Shown here piece by piece: positions 38,536 to 48,529 of a DNA stretch of 64,000 bases. Both the position numbers and the translations under genes were made by a program. The notes under the pieces were generated by a model. The model made no database searches. It was not told the DNA's origin and saw nothing but the letters and a program-made list of their open reading frames with translations. Position 1 is the first letter of the stretch. Every line of letters starts with the position of its first letter. Source of the stretch: Aliiglaciecola lipolytica E3 (GTDB lineage Bacteria > Pseudomonadota > Gammaproteobacteria > Enterobacterales > Alteromonadaceae); the NCBI RefSeq assembly GCF_000314975.1, contig NZ_BAEN01000076.1, positions 62,001 to 126,000 on the forward strand. The letters are read 5' to 3'.

Positions 38536-38542
38536 GTAAGTT
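38536..38542 (+). repeat. Target-site duplication, glmS side
   Basis: AGTAAGT directly abuts TGTGG of the element. The identical heptamer follows CCACA at 52053. Tn7 makes 5-bp duplications; two of the seven bases may be coincidental or belong to the element end. Confidence 0.8.
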
Positions 38543-38610
38543 GTGGTTTTCAAATAATGTTGGAACTTCTTAAATAAAGATGGAAACTCTTAAATAAAGT
38601 TGGAAAGTGA
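38543..38610 (+). repeat. Element right-like end: terminal repeat and three TnsB-like sites
   Basis: TGTGG begins the end. Three direct repeats with cores TTGGAA (38561), ATGGAA (38581) and TTGGAA (38601) recur every 20 bp; the second and third share CTTAAATAAAGwTGGAAA. This tight array resembles the overlapping TnsB sites of Tn7's right end, which also faces glmS. Confidence 0.8.
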
Positions 38611-38796
38611 TTTCACCATTTACAGTGAATCACTTTTCACGTTTTAATTAGACAATGGTTAAAAGCGTGTGTTTTTGGTTTGTCACTGATACGATGATAA
38701 AAAATGGTGAACTTATGACTCGGTAAGTTCATAAAATAAAAACGTTATTAGCTAATAATATCTATGTTATTTAGCTGACAGGGAGAGTATTTTATT

Positions 38797-41700
38797 TTGA
38801 ATAGCAACACCTCATCTAATTTCTCTTTCCTTGAAGAACATGACCCTATCTTTTTACAGCTAGCTATAAATGCTGAGCAAGTTTTCGCTGCCGACCCAAA
38901 CACTACCTTGATTAAACTACGCCAACTTGGTGAAGCTTTTGCACAGGAAATTGCCGCTCGTTGTGGAGTGCTTTTTGACGACAATACCTCGCAGTCAGAT
39001 TTATTATTTAAAATCCATCGCCAAGTAGGTTTTGAGCCCAAAATAAAAGATCTCTTTCACACCTTACGTGTTGAAGGCAACAGAGCTACCCATCAGTTTA
39101 AAACCAAACATAAAGAAGCGATGGATGGTCTAAAAGTAGCACGAGATCTTGCCATATGGTTCCATCGTGCTTTTGCTAAAAATACCACTAACTTCAAGCC
39201 CGGCGCGTTTGTTCCACCACAAGATCCAAGTACTCAGCTTAGTGCGTTACAAAATCAAATCCAACAATTATCCAGCGAATTGTTAGAGGCCAATCAACAG
39301 CTAGAATCAGATCAAAAGCTAAAGCAACTGATTAATTCAGAAAAAGAAGAATATGCAGAACTAGCTGAACACATGGATATTGAGTCCAGAGAGCTTCAGC
39401 AAAAATTGGAGTTGCGTGAAAAGCAGCAATCACTGCAAGCGGTAGAATTCGAAAATAAAATAGCATCCTTGCAAAAACAACTGGAAAACGCATCTAAAGA
39501 GCAACTTGAAAAAGCTAAAAAACAGCAAAAGGTATACTGCGCACAGTTACGCAAGGCTAGTAAAGCTCTGTATTTAAATGAAGAAGTTACTCGAATAGTC
39601 ATCGACCAACATTTAGTCGAAGCGGGTTGGGAGGCTGATACTCAAAGATTAACTTACCAAAATGGTGTAAGACCTGAAAAAGGTAAGAATTTAGCCATCG
39701 CCGAATGGCCTACTGAACTTAAAGGCAAAAAGGGGGTTGCCGATTACGTATTGTTTGTTGGCTTAACTCCCATGGGTATTGTGGAAGCCAAAAAAGAAAA
39801 TACTAATGTGGCAGGGAAGATAGGTCAGGCAGAGCGATATTCTAAAGGTTTTAAAAGCACTTCAAAAATGAACCCTGCGTGGGAACTACAAGGCTTAACC
39901 GTTGCGTGGCCATTTGCAGAAGATGGCCACTATCATGTGCCCTTTGTATACTCTTGCAATGGCCGCCCCTTTGTAAAACAGCTAGCAGAACACTCTGGCA
40001 CTTGGTTTCGCGACGTACGACACAACAGCAATCTAGCTAAACCGTTAAATAATTTTCATAGTCCTCAAGGGTTGATAGATAAACTTACACGTAGTAAAGA
40101 ATTGGCTGAGCAACAGCTGCGTCAGGAAGGTTTTTCTTACCTAAAACTGCGTGACTATCAAGAGCAGGCGATAACTAAGGTAGAGAATGCTCTGCTCAAT
40201 AATCAGCAAAGCTGTTTGTTAGCGATGGCAACAGGTACAGGCAAAACAAGAACTATTCTTGGCCTGATGTACCGCTTCCTCAAAACAGAGCGATTTAAAC
40301 GCATCCTGTTCTTAGTCGACCGCACAGCACTTGGGCAGCAAGCAATGGATACCTTTCAAGAAGCGCCCCTTGAACAAAACCAAACCCTTTCCAAAATTTA
40401 TAATATTGCTCAATTGGGTGATATGGCTGCCGAGGCTGAAACGCGAATTCAAGTTGCCACTGTACAAGCCATGGTTAAACGACTTTTTATGTCAGATAGT
40501 CCACCCCCTGTAGATCAATTCGATTGCATCATTGTCGATGAAGCCCATAGAGGTTATACCCTAGATCAAGATATGACAGAAGGCGAGCTAGCCACCCGAG
40601 ATGCCAGCCAATACTTATCAACTTATCGCCGTGTACTGGATTATTTCGATGCAGCCAAAATAGGCTTAACAGCTACACCGGCCAAACATACCAGCGAAGT
40701 CTTTGGCAAACCGGTATACACCTACTCTTATCGCGAAGCGGTTGCAGCTGATTGGCTGATTGATCATGAACCGCCTATTCGTTACGAAACCCTGCTTACT
40801 CAAAAAGGCATTAAGTTTGAAAAAGGGACTGTAGTCAGCAGTATTAATACCGGCACCGGAGAAGTCGAAACAGACGAGCTCGAAGATGAACTCAATTTTG
40901 AGGTGGATGCGTTTAACCGCCGCGTGATTAACGAAAACTTTAATCAAGTTATTTGTACACAACTGGCCATGGAAGTTGACCCCTTTAGCGACGAGAAAAC
41001 GATGATCTTCTGCGCCACCGACTTGCATGCTGATATGGTCAAGCGGCTTTTAGATGATGCATTTAAAGAGCTGTATAACGGAGAATATAACCAAGCTGCG
41101 GTAGCTAAAATCACTGGTCAAAGCGATAAGGTCAGTCAACTAATTCGCCAGTATAAAAACGAACGCTACCCTAATATCGCTATTACGGTTGATCTTCTCA
41201 CCACCGGAATAGATGTACCTACAATATGTAATTTAGTATTTATGCGTCGAGTGAAGTCCCGTATTTTATATGAACAAATGATCGGCCGTGCCACTCGTCG
41301 GTGTGATGAAATTGGTAAAACCGTATTCCGTATTTACGACCCTGTTGATATCTATGCTGCCTTGCAAGCAGTCAATACCATGAAGCCATTGGTTAAAGAC
41401 CCGAATGTTACTCTTGAGCAGTTGGTGAATGAATTGGCCGATGCTGAACATCTAGAGAAAGCTCTCAATAGCCGCGGAGAGAAAGAAGGCGAGAGCCAAG
41501 CAGACGTTATCGTTAGTCAACTCAGTCAAAAGGTCATGCGAGTGTTGCGCAAAGCTAATAAGAAGGCTGAATTTAAGCCAGAACTCAAACAAAAACTTGA
41601 TGAGTTAGAAGGACTGTGGGGCGTTGAGCCAAAACTGCTTCATAAACATTTACATGAAATCGGCCCTAAGCAAGCGAACCAATTTGTGCAAAAGCATACT

Positions 41701-42312
41701 GGGCTACTTCAGCAATTAACTGAAGTCACTAACATGATGGGCAGTGATTATCGGCCTGTGATTTCTGAGCATGCAGATGAAATTCGGGAGCGTAGCCAGA
41801 GTTTCGATAATTATGCTCGACCAGAAGATTATCTCGACAGCTTTAACCAGTTTATAAAAGACCAGCTTAATCAGTCAGTGGCACTTGCAGTAGTAATCAA
41901 TAAACCCCGCGATTTAAGCCGTGAACAACTTAAAGAAATTAAGTTAATGCTGGATGGTGCTGGTTATTCCGAGGCCAAATTGCAAAGCGCAGTGCGTAGT
42001 CAAACTAATCAAGACATTGCCGCCAGTATCATTGGTCATATTCGCCGTGCCGCCTTAGGTGAAGCCTTAGTTCCCTTTGAACAGCGAGTTGCCAACGCAA
42101 TGCAAGGTATTTATAGTCAGCACACTTGGCTACCTGCTCAACGTAAATGGTTAGAACGCTTAGCTAAACAACTGACTCACGAGGTGATCATTGATCGTGA
42201 CTTTGTTAATCAACGCTTCGCCGAACATGGTGGTGCCAAGCAGTTGGACAAAATATTGGTCAATCAGCTTGATGTAGTGCTTGATGAATTAGGTGAGGCA
42301 ATTTGGGCTTAG
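38797..42312 (+). CDS. hsdR: Type I restriction endonuclease subunit R (EcoEI-like)
   Basis: A 1171-residue ATP-dependent translocase/nuclease subunit. Order: DUF4145-like helical domain (1-130), coiled coil rich in Gln/Glu/Lys (about 145-260), a PD-(D/E)xK nuclease with Asp316 and Glu330-Ala-Lys332, Walker A ATGTGKT (478-484), DEAH (581-584), TATPAK, helicase C domain with TTGIDVPT and QMIGRATR, and an EcoEI-type C-terminal domain. The start is TTG with GGGAG upstream. First gene of the island. It needs HsdM and HsdS, encoded downstream after fic. Confidence 0.95.
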   Translation: MNSNTSSNFSFLEEHDPIFLQLAINAEQVFAADPNTTLIKLRQLGEAFAQEIAARCGVLFDDNTSQSDLLFKIHRQVGFEPKIKDLFHTLRVEGNRATHQFKTKHKEAMDGLKVARDLAIWFHRAFAKNTTNFKPGAFVPPQDPSTQLSALQNQIQQLSSELLEANQQLESDQKLKQLINSEKEEYAELAEHMDIESRELQQKLELREKQQSLQAVEFENKIASLQKQLENASKEQLEKAKKQQKVYCAQLRKASKALYLNEEVTRIVIDQHLVEAGWEADTQRLTYQNGVRPEKGKNLAIAEWPTELKGKKGVADYVLFVGLTPMGIVEAKKENTNVAGKIGQAERYSKGFKSTSKMNPAWELQGLTVAWPFAEDGHYHVPFVYSCNGRPFVKQLAEHSGTWFRDVRHNSNLAKPLNNFHSPQGLIDKLTRSKELAEQQLRQEGFSYLKLRDYQEQAITKVENALLNNQQSCLLAMATGTGKTRTILGLMYRFLKTERFKRILFLVDRTALGQQAMDTFQEAPLEQNQTLSKIYNIAQLGDMAAEAETRIQVATVQAMVKRLFMSDSPPPVDQFDCIIVDEAHRGYTLDQDMTEGELATRDASQYLSTYRRVLDYFDAAKIGLTATPAKHTSEVFGKPVYTYSYREAVAADWLIDHEPPIRYETLLTQKGIKFEKGTVVSSINTGTGEVETDELEDELNFEVDAFNRRVINENFNQVICTQLAMEVDPFSDEKTMIFCATDLHADMVKRLLDDAFKELYNGEYNQAAVAKITGQSDKVSQLIRQYKNERYPNIAITVDLLTTGIDVPTICNLVFMRRVKSRILYEQMIGRATRRCDEIGKTVFRIYDPVDIYAALQAVNTMKPLVKDPNVTLEQLVNELADAEHLEKALNSRGEKEGESQADVIVSQLSQKVMRVLRKANKKAEFKPELKQKLDELEGLWGVEPKLLHKHLHEIGPKQANQFVQKHTGLLQQLTEVTNMMGSDYRPVISEHADEIRERSQSFDNYARPEDYLDSFNQFIKDQLNQSVALAVVINKPRDLSREQLKEIKLMLDGAGYSEAKLQSAVRSQTNQDIAASIIGHIRRAALGEALVPFEQRVANAMQGIYSQHTWLPAQRKWLERLAKQLTHEVIIDRDFVNQRFAEHGGAKQLDKILVNQLDVVLDELGEAIWA

Positions 42313-42585
42313 GAAGAGATTGGCTTAGAAGGAATAAATTACTCAAAATCATTTTATCTACATAAAAGCATTACTTCATGTATAGAAAATCTAAAAATCT
42401 GTATACATGGCACTATTCATGTACATAAAAGCCAACTTTATGTACATATTAGGCTTTCATGTGGATAACGTCGACATGAAACCAAAACGTGTCGAAATAG
42501 ATAAGTTTTTTCGACATAATAGCTTTACCTGTCGATCTCATCGACATATACTCACTTAATGTCGAAAAAATAGAATAAAATAAAC
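42313..42585. promoter_or_regulatory. Palindrome-dense control region upstream of fic
   Basis: Three sites share exactly one geometry, TCGACA-N13-TGTCGA: 42471-42495, 42511-42535 and 42541-42565. All have T after the first half-site and unrelated spacers, so a dimeric DNA-binding protein is the simplest reading. Upstream lies a different perfect inverted repeat, ATGTACATAAA (42419-42429) and TTTATGTACAT (42437-42447), with a degenerate relative near 42358-42383. The last TGTCGA ends 20 bp before the fic ATG, so binding would occlude the promoter or start. Autoregulation by the Fic protein's C-terminal winged helix is a candidate. Confidence 0.75.
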
Positions 42586-43704
42586 ATGACTTGGCAAGCC
42601 GATATTCCTTACAATCAACTTTCGCCATTGCCACCCGCAGAAGAGGTCTTGGATTCTGTGGCTGTACTTAAAGCCTGTATTCCTGCCCGAGCAGCTCTGG
42701 CCGAACTTAAACAAGCTGGGGCGTTATTACCCAATCAAGGCTTACTAATAAATCTTTTACCCCTGCTGGAAGCAAAAGACAGCTCTGAGATTGAAAACAT
42801 TATCACCACTTCAGACAAATTATTTCAACATGCGCAGGAAGACAGCCAAGCCGACCCTGCTACCAAAGAAGCCTTGCGCTATCGTACGGCTTTGTATGAT
42901 GGCTTTACTCGATTAAAAGAGCGGCCTTTGTGTACCAACACAGCAATTGAGGTATGTAGCACCTTAAAAGGCACCCAAATGGATGTGCGCAAAGTGCCGG
43001 GCACTGTTATTGCCAATACTTTTGCAAATAACGGACGCGGTGAGATTATTTACACGCCGCCCGTGGGTGAGAAACAGATCCGTGACTTGCTTAGCAACTG
43101 GGAGCAGTTTCTGCATGCAGACGACGGTTTGGATCCGCTTATTAAAATGACTATCAGCCATTACCAATTTGAAGCCATTCACCCTTTTCATGACGGCAAC
43201 GGCCGAACCGGTCGAATAGTGAATATTCTGTATTTAATAGAGCAAGACTTGTTAACCCTGCCGATTTTGTATTTAAGTCGATACATAGTCCAGCACAAAG
43301 CCGACTATTACGATTTGTTAAATGGCGTCACCAAGCACGGTAACTGGCAAGAATGGATCATATATATGTTGACGGGCGTGACCGAGATGGCTCAGTGGAC
43401 AACGGCAAAAATAGCCGCAGTTAAAGCCTTAATTGAACATACCAGCGAGTTTATTAAGTTAAATTTGCCCAAAATTTACAGCTTTGAACTAGTACAAGTC
43501 ATTTTCGAACAACCTTATTGCCGCATTGCCAATTTGGTAGATAAAGACATTGCCAAACGACAAACCGCATCTGTGTACCTTAAACAACTAGTGGATATTG
43601 GCGTATTACAAGAACAACAAGTGGGCAAAGAAAAGCTCTTTGTGCATCCGAAACTGATGCAGTTAATGACCCTAGACAACAACAAATTTGAACTTTATGC
43701 CTGA
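42586..43704 (+). CDS. Class II Fic-family AMP-transferase with C-terminal winged helix
   Basis: A 372-residue Fic protein. The catalytic motif HPFHDGNGRTGR (199-210) is complete. An N-terminal inhibitory motif of the [S/T]xxxE[G/N] type, SSEIEN (66-71), defines class II, in which the protein inhibits itself. The N-terminal Fic_N helical domain and a C-terminal winged helix (about 285-372, with ARIANLVDKDIAKRQTASVYLKQL-type region) match the layout of Shewanella SO4266. It lies between hsdR and hsdM, a recurring position for Fic genes in type I loci. Target protein unknown. Confidence 0.92.
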   Translation: MTWQADIPYNQLSPLPPAEEVLDSVAVLKACIPARAALAELKQAGALLPNQGLLINLLPLLEAKDSSEIENIITTSDKLFQHAQEDSQADPATKEALRYRTALYDGFTRLKERPLCTNTAIEVCSTLKGTQMDVRKVPGTVIANTFANNGRGEIIYTPPVGEKQIRDLLSNWEQFLHADDGLDPLIKMTISHYQFEAIHPFHDGNGRTGRIVNILYLIEQDLLTLPILYLSRYIVQHKADYYDLLNGVTKHGNWQEWIIYMLTGVTEMAQWTTAKIAAVKALIEHTSEFIKLNLPKIYSFELVQVIFEQPYCRIANLVDKDIAKRQTASVYLKQLVDIGVLQEQQVGKEKLFVHPKLMQLMTLDNNKFELYA

Positions 43705-43758
43705 TTTTTCTGACATAGATTTCACCTGAAATAGAATACTTAATAAATAGGAACACCC

Positions 43759-45402
43759 ATGACCAACAACAGTATCGTGCAAAAGCTATGGAACTTATGC
43801 GATGTATTGCGCGACGACGGCATTAACTACAGCGACTATGTTACCGAACTAGTCTTACTACTATTTATAAAAATGGTGCACGAGAACACCGAGGCAGAGA
43901 CCTTAGACAAACATACCTTACCCGAAGGTTGCCGCTGGACTGATTTAAATAGTAAATCAGGTATTAACCTGCTTAATGATTACAAAGCTATTTTATTGGC
44001 GTTGTCCACGGGCAAGCGCACTACTGTGATAAAAGCTGAAAAGCCAGATGATGAGGATAAAATTGAAGAGGTTATCGTTCATGAAGACCCGCTCATCAGT
44101 GCCATTTATGCCGACGCTCAAACCCGTTTGCGTGAACCGCGCCATTTAGAACAGATGATTAAAACCCTAGATCAAATTGATTGGTTTAGCGTACAAAAAG
44201 ACGGCTTAGGTGATTTATACGAAGGCTTATTAGAGAAAAACGCCAGCGAGACTAAATCGGGTGCAGGCCAGTACTTTACACCCCGTGATTTAATTGATTC
44301 TATGGTTCGCTGTATTCGCCCCCAACCTGGCGAGATCATTCAAGATCCAGCGGCAGGCACTGCCGGATTCTTAATCGCGGCTGACCAATACATAAAAGAT
44401 CACACTGACAAACTGTACGATCTCAGCGAGGACGATAAAAACTTTCAAAAGAATGACGCTTTTATTGGTGTGGAATTAGTGCCTTCTACTCGCCGCTTAG
44501 CCTTAATGAATTGCCTATTACACGGCATGGAGGGTGACGATGAAGGCGTAGTGCATTTAGGTAATGCCTTAGGCCAAGTGGGGGCGAACCTAGCTAAAGC
44601 TGATATTATTCTGGCTAATCCACCTTTTGGTACCAGCAAAGGCGGTGACGCCAGCATTACCCGCGACGATCTCACCTACCCTACAAGTAATAAACAATTA
44701 GCGTTTTTGCAGCATATTTACCGCAACTTAAAACCTGGTGGTCGTGCGGCGGTAGTATTGCCCGATAACGTGTTATTTGAAGCGGGTGTGGGTACAGACG
44801 TACGCCGCGACTTAATGCACAAATGCAACTTACACACAATTTTACGTCTTCCCACCGGTATTTTTTACGCCGCTGGAGTGAAAACTAACGTACTGTTTTT
44901 TACTAAAGGCAGTGCTTCCGACAAGTTACAAGATGAAAATTGCACCCAAAACGTATGGGTGTATGACCTACGCACCAACATGCCCAGCTTTGGAAAACGC
45001 ACCCCCTTCGGTGAAAGCCATTTAGCACCATTTGAGAGCGTCTACGATCCTGTAGGTCGTGATTTATCGCGACAACAAGATTTTACAGCAATACTCGCAG
45101 CTCGCACTGAAGGCGAATATAGCTTTGGTGCCGAACAAATTAGCGTAGACAAAACCAAAGTAGCTGAGAACCAAGGAGTCGACGACAAACTCGTCCACAG
45201 CCGCTGGCGTTGTTTTAGCCGAGACTGGATTGCCAAAACCAAAGGCGACTCACTGGATATCTCTTGGTTAAAAGATAAAGACAGTGTGGATGCTGCGGAT
45301 TTGCCAGAGCCGGATGTTTTAGCGAGAGAGGCGAAAGATGAATTAGCCGCAGCAATGAGTGAACTGGATGAGTTATTGGCTGCCTTGGAAGGGGCGAATT
45401 AA
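43759..45402 (+). CDS. hsdM: Type I modification methyltransferase subunit M
   Basis: A 547-residue N6-adenine methyltransferase. An HsdM N-terminal helical domain (1-140) precedes the SAM motif DPAAGTAGF (from Asp196) and the catalytic NPPF (287-290). It methylates adenines in the target set by HsdS and forms M2S, which joins HsdR for restriction. AGGAA lies upstream of the ATG. Its TAA overlaps the hsdS ATG by one base, as TAATG. Confidence 0.96.
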   Translation: MTNNSIVQKLWNLCDVLRDDGINYSDYVTELVLLLFIKMVHENTEAETLDKHTLPEGCRWTDLNSKSGINLLNDYKAILLALSTGKRTTVIKAEKPDDEDKIEEVIVHEDPLISAIYADAQTRLREPRHLEQMIKTLDQIDWFSVQKDGLGDLYEGLLEKNASETKSGAGQYFTPRDLIDSMVRCIRPQPGEIIQDPAAGTAGFLIAADQYIKDHTDKLYDLSEDDKNFQKNDAFIGVELVPSTRRLALMNCLLHGMEGDDEGVVHLGNALGQVGANLAKADIILANPPFGTSKGGDASITRDDLTYPTSNKQLAFLQHIYRNLKPGGRAAVVLPDNVLFEAGVGTDVRRDLMHKCNLHTILRLPTGIFYAAGVKTNVLFFTKGSASDKLQDENCTQNVWVYDLRTNMPSFGKRTPFGESHLAPFESVYDPVGRDLSRQQDFTAILAARTEGEYSFGAEQISVDKTKVAENQGVDDKLVHSRWRCFSRDWIAKTKGDSLDISWLKDKDSVDAADLPEPDVLAREAKDELAAAMSELDELLAALEGAN

Positions 45403-46814
45403 TGAGTGAAGCTAAATTACCCGAGGGCTGGGCGCTGTCAATATTGTCCAAGACTATCTCTGCGAATGGCTTAATTTCTGATGGCGACTGGGTCGAATCG
45501 AAAGACCAAGACCCTAATGGATCAGTACGCTTAATTCAATTAGCGGACATAGGTGATGGCGATTTTCGAAATAAGTCTCAACGATTTATGACTCCTGAAA
45601 GTGCCAACGCTCTGAATTGTACTTTCTTAAAATCTGGTGATGTCTTAATTGCTCGAATGCCAGAGCCATTAGGGAGAGCTTGCCTATTTCCCAGTGTAGG
45701 ACAAGAGGCTGTAACTGTTGTTGATATATGCTTAATACGTACAGGAGAAAAGGCAGCAATATCTAATAAAATTTTAACCTACTGGATTAACTCTCCTGTG
45801 ATTAGGAATTTAATTGCTGCTAACGCATCAGGCACAACCCGAAAAAGGATTACTCGAAAAAAGCTAGAACAATTTGAACTACCACTTCCCCCCCTAGCCG
45901 AACAAAAAGTCATTGCCGATAAACTCGATACCCTGCTGGCGCAGCTGGAAACCACCAAAGCCCGCCTCGACCGCATCCCACAAATCCTAAAAACCTTCCG
46001 CCAATCCGTCCTCGCCGCCGCCGTGAGTGGTAAGTTGACGGAAGAGTGGCGGAAGGTTGAAAGTTACTTGAATTGGAATGTTATAAAACTTGAAAAGTTG
46101 ATAATGGCGTCTGCAAATGGTCTATCAAAAAGAAGCGGCAAAGATGGCGAAGAAACGACAATTTTAAGACTTGCTGATTTCAAAGATGCTGTACGAGTAT
46201 ATGGTAACGAAAGAACGATTAAATTAAATGCAAAAGAAGTTGATAAATACTCATTGGCCAATGGTGACATTTTGGTCATTCGGGTTAATGGAAGTATTGA
46301 TCTTGCCGGTAAATTTATCCGATATGAAAAAAACGAAGAAATAGAAGGTTTTTGTGACCACTTTATTCGCTTGCGCCTAAATCAAGAAAAGATTCTACCT
46401 GAGTATTTAATCTATGTTTCCAATGAAGGAGCTGGTCGTCAGTACTTGAAAAGTAGCCTTTCAACAAGCGCTGGTCAAAATACAATTAACCAAACCTCAG
46501 TAAAAGGTTTAGATGTTCCACTACCTCCACTAAAAGAACAAACCGAAATCGTCCGCCGCGTCGAAGAATTGTTCGCCTTTGCAGATAATATCGAGCAAAA
46601 AACCAATGCCGCTTTGGAGCGGGTCAATAACCTCACTCAATCCATCCTAGCCAAAGCCTTTCGGGGTGAACTCACGGCCTACTGGCGCGCCGCCAACCCT
46701 GAGCTAATCAGCGGTGACAACAGCGCAGAGGCCTTGTTGGGAAAAATAAAGGCCGAACGTGATACGCTAAAAAAACAACCTAAGAAGAAAACTGCGGCAA
46801 GGAAAAAAGCATAA
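45402..46814 (+). CDS. hsdS: Type I specificity subunit S
   Basis: A 470-residue protein with two target-recognition domains, each followed by a conserved coiled-coil spacer: PLPPLAEQKVIADKLDTLLA (about 163-215) and PLPPLKEQTEIVRRVEELF (about 370-425). Each recognition domain reads half of a bipartite DNA target. The spacers are visibly richer in G+C than the A+T-rich recognition domains, a common sign of domain swapping. A lysine-rich tail ends the protein. TAATG overlaps join it to hsdM before and to the AAA ATPase gene after. Confidence 0.95.
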   Translation: MSEAKLPEGWALSILSKTISANGLISDGDWVESKDQDPNGSVRLIQLADIGDGDFRNKSQRFMTPESANALNCTFLKSGDVLIARMPEPLGRACLFPSVGQEAVTVVDICLIRTGEKAAISNKILTYWINSPVIRNLIAANASGTTRKRITRKKLEQFELPLPPLAEQKVIADKLDTLLAQLETTKARLDRIPQILKTFRQSVLAAAVSGKLTEEWRKVESYLNWNVIKLEKLIMASANGLSKRSGKDGEETTILRLADFKDAVRVYGNERTIKLNAKEVDKYSLANGDILVIRVNGSIDLAGKFIRYEKNEEIEGFCDHFIRLRLNQEKILPEYLIYVSNEGAGRQYLKSSLSTSAGQNTINQTSVKGLDVPLPPLKEQTEIVRRVEELFAFADNIEQKTNAALERVNNLTQSILAKAFRGELTAYWRAANPELISGDNSAEALLGKIKAERDTLKKQPKKKTAARKKA

Positions 46815-48529
46815 TGCGTTTGCTGTCACTGACTCTGAGCGGGCGATATAAAGGTTTGAAAGACCAAACTTTTAGCTTTGATAATGCACAAGGTAATATT
46901 ATTGCATTTATCGGTCTTAATGGTTCTGGTAAATCTCAACTATTAGAACTGATTGCAGAAAGTTTTGGTTATTTAGAACGATTTCTGCGCAGTGATTTCA
47001 AGTGCCGCAATTGGTTTTCAAATTTGGCGATTGAGCTTCGCTACACTAATCAAGCTTATGACTCAGAAGAACACGCCAACACCTATGCTGTTCAAATCGA
47101 CCAATCGGGTATCATGAAACTCTATCGTGATGGCACCTTAGTCGAAATCGAATCACGTGAACATTCAGGCATTGAAGAGGAAATTCTGCCAAGTCAGATT
47201 ATAGGTTATTCGTCCGGTCTAAATGAAAACTTACAACGCGCCTTTATGAAAAACACAATCCAATATTTGGATGTGATGAACGTAAAGCGTCAATGGGAAC
47301 AACGATTCGCCACAATTAATGCAGCGAAAAATGAAAAAGGTAAGCACCTGACTGAATTGGACATCGAGTTGCTTGAACGCCAATTTAGAGAAGCTTACCA
47401 CTATTATCAAACTCGTCACTCTGCGTTATTTCCAATCTTACCTAAAGATTCATCACTGTCGGATAACGCCGATATTGGTTTAAGATCAACAGTCTTACCT
47501 CGCCTTAAGTATTTTGATCAGGATACCACCGCCCTTATGCTGGCGAGCATGGGCATGCTTGCAGATGCCCAGCAGCAATCTATCTGGCAAGGAAAACAGC
47601 GCTTCAATAAAATTCATTCGGTGACACTACGTTATGATTTACGTAAATTCACGCATGATGCCGGGGCTTTGTTAGATATAGCTAAATTGATAAAATGTTT
47701 GGCCAACATACCCTCTTGCTACTTCCAAACGTTACCGAGAGTAGACAAAACTTCTGAAGATTTTTATAACCAGTTTGAATTGGACTACTTAGCAGGCGAA
47801 ATCACTATAGATTATAGCGATACCGGTGTTCAGAGCATTTTGGAAAGCAGTTTTTTCACACCACAAGTGTTGTTCGAAAAGCTTTACCGCTTACAACTGC
47901 TGGCGGCGGACTTTTGGCAAGGCGAAACCAAGCGTCAACTCAGACAAGATAATTTCGACCGATCGGCAAAACGACCACAAAAATGGAAATCGCCAATTAT
48001 TGTTTTGTCTCTCAAGTTAACAGATGGCCAGCAATGCATTGAATTTGATGATTTATCCGACGGTGAAGCGCAACTGATTCAAATTTTATCCATGGCCTCA
48101 ATCTACAAAGACAGTAGAGTATTGTTTTTACTTGATGAACCTGAAACTCACCTTAATCCGTCTTGGCGTACCTACTTTCATTCATTCGTTGAACATACGA
48201 TTGGTATAGACAATGAGAAAGCTCAGCTATTTATCTCTACCCACTCGCCTTTCATGGTTTCTTCGCTTAAGCGAAATAATGTGTATCAATTCCGCCGCAG
48301 CGATGATGGTTTAATTGATATGAAAGTGGCGCAAAATGAAACCTACGGTGCATCCTTTGATGTGTTGATTAAGGACTTATTTGAGCTGCGCTCATTGATA
48401 TCACAAAGCGTTATAGATGAAATTCGTGAGCAGCTAAAACAAGGTGATGGCCACGCTGTAGAGTGGATTGAAGAAAATCTTGGCCTATCAGCTGAAAAAG
48501 CTTATTTAATAAGGAAGCTAAGCCAATAA
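46814..48529 (+). CDS. AAA ATPase, Septu PtuA/RloA-like
   Basis: A 571-residue ABC/SMC-type ATPase of the AAA_21 kind: Walker A GLNGSGKS (34-41) close to the N-terminus, a long helical insertion, Walker B LLDEPETHLNP (Asp441-Glu442) and a switch His477 in STHSPF. The ABC-like signature is the DLSDGEAQ stretch. Such ATPases partner nucleases in Septu (PtuA-PtuB), and RloA-like ATPases are linked to type I loci. It overlaps hsdS and the HNH gene by one base on each side, so it is coupled to the restriction operon. The phage-defence role is inferred. Confidence 0.85.
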   Translation: MRLLSLTLSGRYKGLKDQTFSFDNAQGNIIAFIGLNGSGKSQLLELIAESFGYLERFLRSDFKCRNWFSNLAIELRYTNQAYDSEEHANTYAVQIDQSGIMKLYRDGTLVEIESREHSGIEEEILPSQIIGYSSGLNENLQRAFMKNTIQYLDVMNVKRQWEQRFATINAAKNEKGKHLTELDIELLERQFREAYHYYQTRHSALFPILPKDSSLSDNADIGLRSTVLPRLKYFDQDTTALMLASMGMLADAQQQSIWQGKQRFNKIHSVTLRYDLRKFTHDAGALLDIAKLIKCLANIPSCYFQTLPRVDKTSEDFYNQFELDYLAGEITIDYSDTGVQSILESSFFTPQVLFEKLYRLQLLAADFWQGETKRQLRQDNFDRSAKRPQKWKSPIIVLSLKLTDGQQCIEFDDLSDGEAQLIQILSMASIYKDSRVLFLLDEPETHLNPSWRTYFHSFVEHTIGIDNEKAQLFISTHSPFMVSSLKRNNVYQFRRSDDGLIDMKVAQNETYGASFDVLIKDLFELRSLISQSVIDEIREQLKQGDGHAVEWIEENLGLSAEKAYLIRKLSQ

